This document shows, piece by piece, positions 63,172 to 64,000 of a stretch of 64,000 nucleotides of DNA (within the stretch, counting starts at the first letter, position 1; each line of letters starts with the position of its first letter). A program made the translations under genes and the position numbers. Source of the stretch: Thalassospira mesophila. Its GTDB lineage: Bacteria; Pseudomonadota; Alphaproteobacteria; Rhodospirillales; Thalassospiraceae. The stretch lies in contig NZ_JFKA01000013.1 in NCBI RefSeq assembly GCF_002115755.1, forward strand, positions 1-64,000. Direction: 5' to 3'. Below the pieces are notes generated by a model that saw only the letters and a program-made list of their open reading frames with translations, searched no databases and was not told where the DNA came from.

Positions 63172-64000
63172 ACAGCAGTGTCCCCGTTTCAACATTTAGT
63201 GACAAACACCGCGAACAGGTTGCCAAGCTGTTTGACGAAATTGCGCTGCGCACAGCGGACGGTGCCGGTGTCAGCCGCCCGGCATATTCGGATGTCGAAA
63301 CCCAAACCCTGAATTATCTGATCGATTATGCCAGCCAAAACGGCCTGCATGTTAGCTGGGATGCGGCTCATAACGTGCTGTTCTCGCTGCCCGAAGACAG
63401 CGATGCCGAACGTTATTTTCTGGTGGGTTCACACGCAGATAGCGTGCCTAATGGTGGCAACTTTGATGGGCTTGCCGGTATCCTTGCCGGGTTAATATGC
63501 CTGGTGCGTGCCAAAACGGAACAGCGTTCGTTTGCCCGCCCGGTCAAGGTTATTGCCTTGCGCGGCGAAGAAAGTGCCTGGTACGGCCCGTGTTATATCG
63601 GGTCCAAGGCCCTGTTCGGGTTATTGGGCGAGACGGAATTAAATGCCCGCCACACCGGCGATCATCGCACCCTGGCCGACCATATGGCCGACATTGGCAT
63701 TGATATGCCCGCCGTAAAGGCTGGTCAGAAATTGTTTGATCCCGACAAACTGCTTGGTTATGTCGAAATACATATCGAACAGGGCCCGTTGCTGGTGAAA
63801 AAAGACCTGCCGATTGCCAATGTTTCGGGCATTCGCGGCAATTTCCGCCATAAAAAAATTACCTGTATTGGCGAAGCCGGCCATTCGGGCGCAGTGCCCC
63901 GCGCCTATCGCCGCGACCCTGTGTTGGCCATGGCCGAGCTGTTCACCCGCCTTGATGACGATTGGGACACCATTTTACAAAAAGGCGACGATCTGGTTTT
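63168..64000 (+). CDS. zinc-dependent carbamoyl-amino-acid/allantoate hydrolase-like, cut by window end
   Basis: The first 277 residues of an M20-type amidohydrolase (N-carbamoyl-L-amino-acid hydrolase, beta-ureidopropionase, allantoate amidohydrolase group). Metal-site and substrate motifs are in order: VGSHADSVPNGGNFDGLAG, ALRGEESAWYG, GYVEIHIEQGPLL, and GEAGHSGAVPRAYRRDP. No stop is reached. Its start overlaps the PyrD-like stop (ATGA). In this setting it would release ammonia and carbon dioxide from a carbamoyl amino acid such as N-carbamoyl-L-aspartate. Confidence 0.87.
   Translation, partial: MNSSVPVSTFSDKHREQVAKLFDEIALRTADGAGVSRPAYSDVETQTLNYLIDYASQNGLHVSWDAAHNVLFSLPEDSDAERYFLVGSHADSVPNGGNFDGLAGILAGLICLVRAKTEQRSFARPVKVIALRGEESAWYGPCYIGSKALFGLLGETELNARHTGDHRTLADHMADIGIDMPAVKAGQKLFDPDKLLGYVEIHIEQGPLLVKKDLPIANVSGIRGNFRHKKITCIGEAGHSGAVPRAYRRDPVLAMAELFTRLDDDWDTILQKGDDLV

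Noticed and set aside
1..64000. tRNA, rRNA or prophage genes
   Set aside because: No cloverleaf-like or rRNA-like stretch and no phage structural or integrase gene was seen in any spacer.

Overview
The window looks like the chromosome of a marine or soil alphaproteobacterium. The gene content fits: a Rhizobium-type rhamnose locus, three TRAP transporters, many GntR/DeoR-regulated sugar and sugar-acid operons, and moderate GC with AT-rich spacers. The flavour is that of Thalassospira or a near relative in Rhodospirillales, but that genus call is recall, not something I could test. I see no rRNA, tRNA, CRISPR array, prophage or insertion sequence. It is an accessory catabolic region, and nearly every block is a transporter, enzymes and a regulator for one nutrient.

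Layout. 0.1-4.9 kb: isochorismatase-like hydrolase, alpha/beta hydrolase, class II DAHP synthase, XdhC and a MocA-like nucleotidyltransferase. 4.9-8.7 kb (minus): a DUF445 membrane protein, then a coupled pair of a PLP amino-acid racemase and a DgcN-like DUF1611 protein. 9.3-16.7 kb: uxuB-uxuA, a divergent GntR regulator, a TRAP transporter and an L-idonate/L-gulonate 5-dehydrogenase, probably a route from a hexonate to D-mannonate and KDG. 16.8-27.8 kb: complete L-rhamnose locus (rhaI, rhaD minus; rhaR, S, T, P, Q, U, K plus). 27.9-33.5 kb: LysE-type exporter, phosphoesterase, peroxiredoxin, iron alcohol dehydrogenase, and eutBC without microcompartment genes. 33.6-39.9 kb: TRAP transporter, HpaI-type aldolase and nitrilase-family amidase, with a divergent GntR regulator and a gluconate 5-dehydrogenase-like SDR. 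40.1-48.9 kb: a 2-deoxyribose system (deoxyribokinase, DUF4432 epimerase, ABC importer, deoC) with divergent deoR. 49-50 kb: an orphan winged-helix gene bracketed by inverted repeats. 50.1-57.2 kb: PAP2 phosphatase, small membrane protein, OmpR/histidine kinase pair, COG4705 membrane protein, P19-type iron protein with a polyferredoxin, and a PepSY protein. Three copies of one palindromic box tie this part together. 57.4-64 kb: XRE regulator, TRAP transporter, PyrK-like and PyrD-like subunits, and a carbamoyl-amino-acid hydrolase cut by the window end.

The most interesting block is the last one. The PyrK/PyrD pair, a ureido hydrolase and a TRAP importer in one overlapping operon look like a catabolic orotate or dihydroorotate pathway (orotate to dihydroorotate to carbamoyl-aspartate to aspartate). 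Second is the putative regulon of the two-component system, marked by C(T/A)TACA-(A/T)(A/T)-TTTGTA boxes. Third is the deoxyribose locus, where a kinase active-site substitution and a DeoR-like 16-bp operator agree with the gene content.

All functional calls come from reading protein motifs and from recall of families; no database search was run. Starts were moved from the longest open frame wherever a ribosome-binding site or family alignment argued for it.
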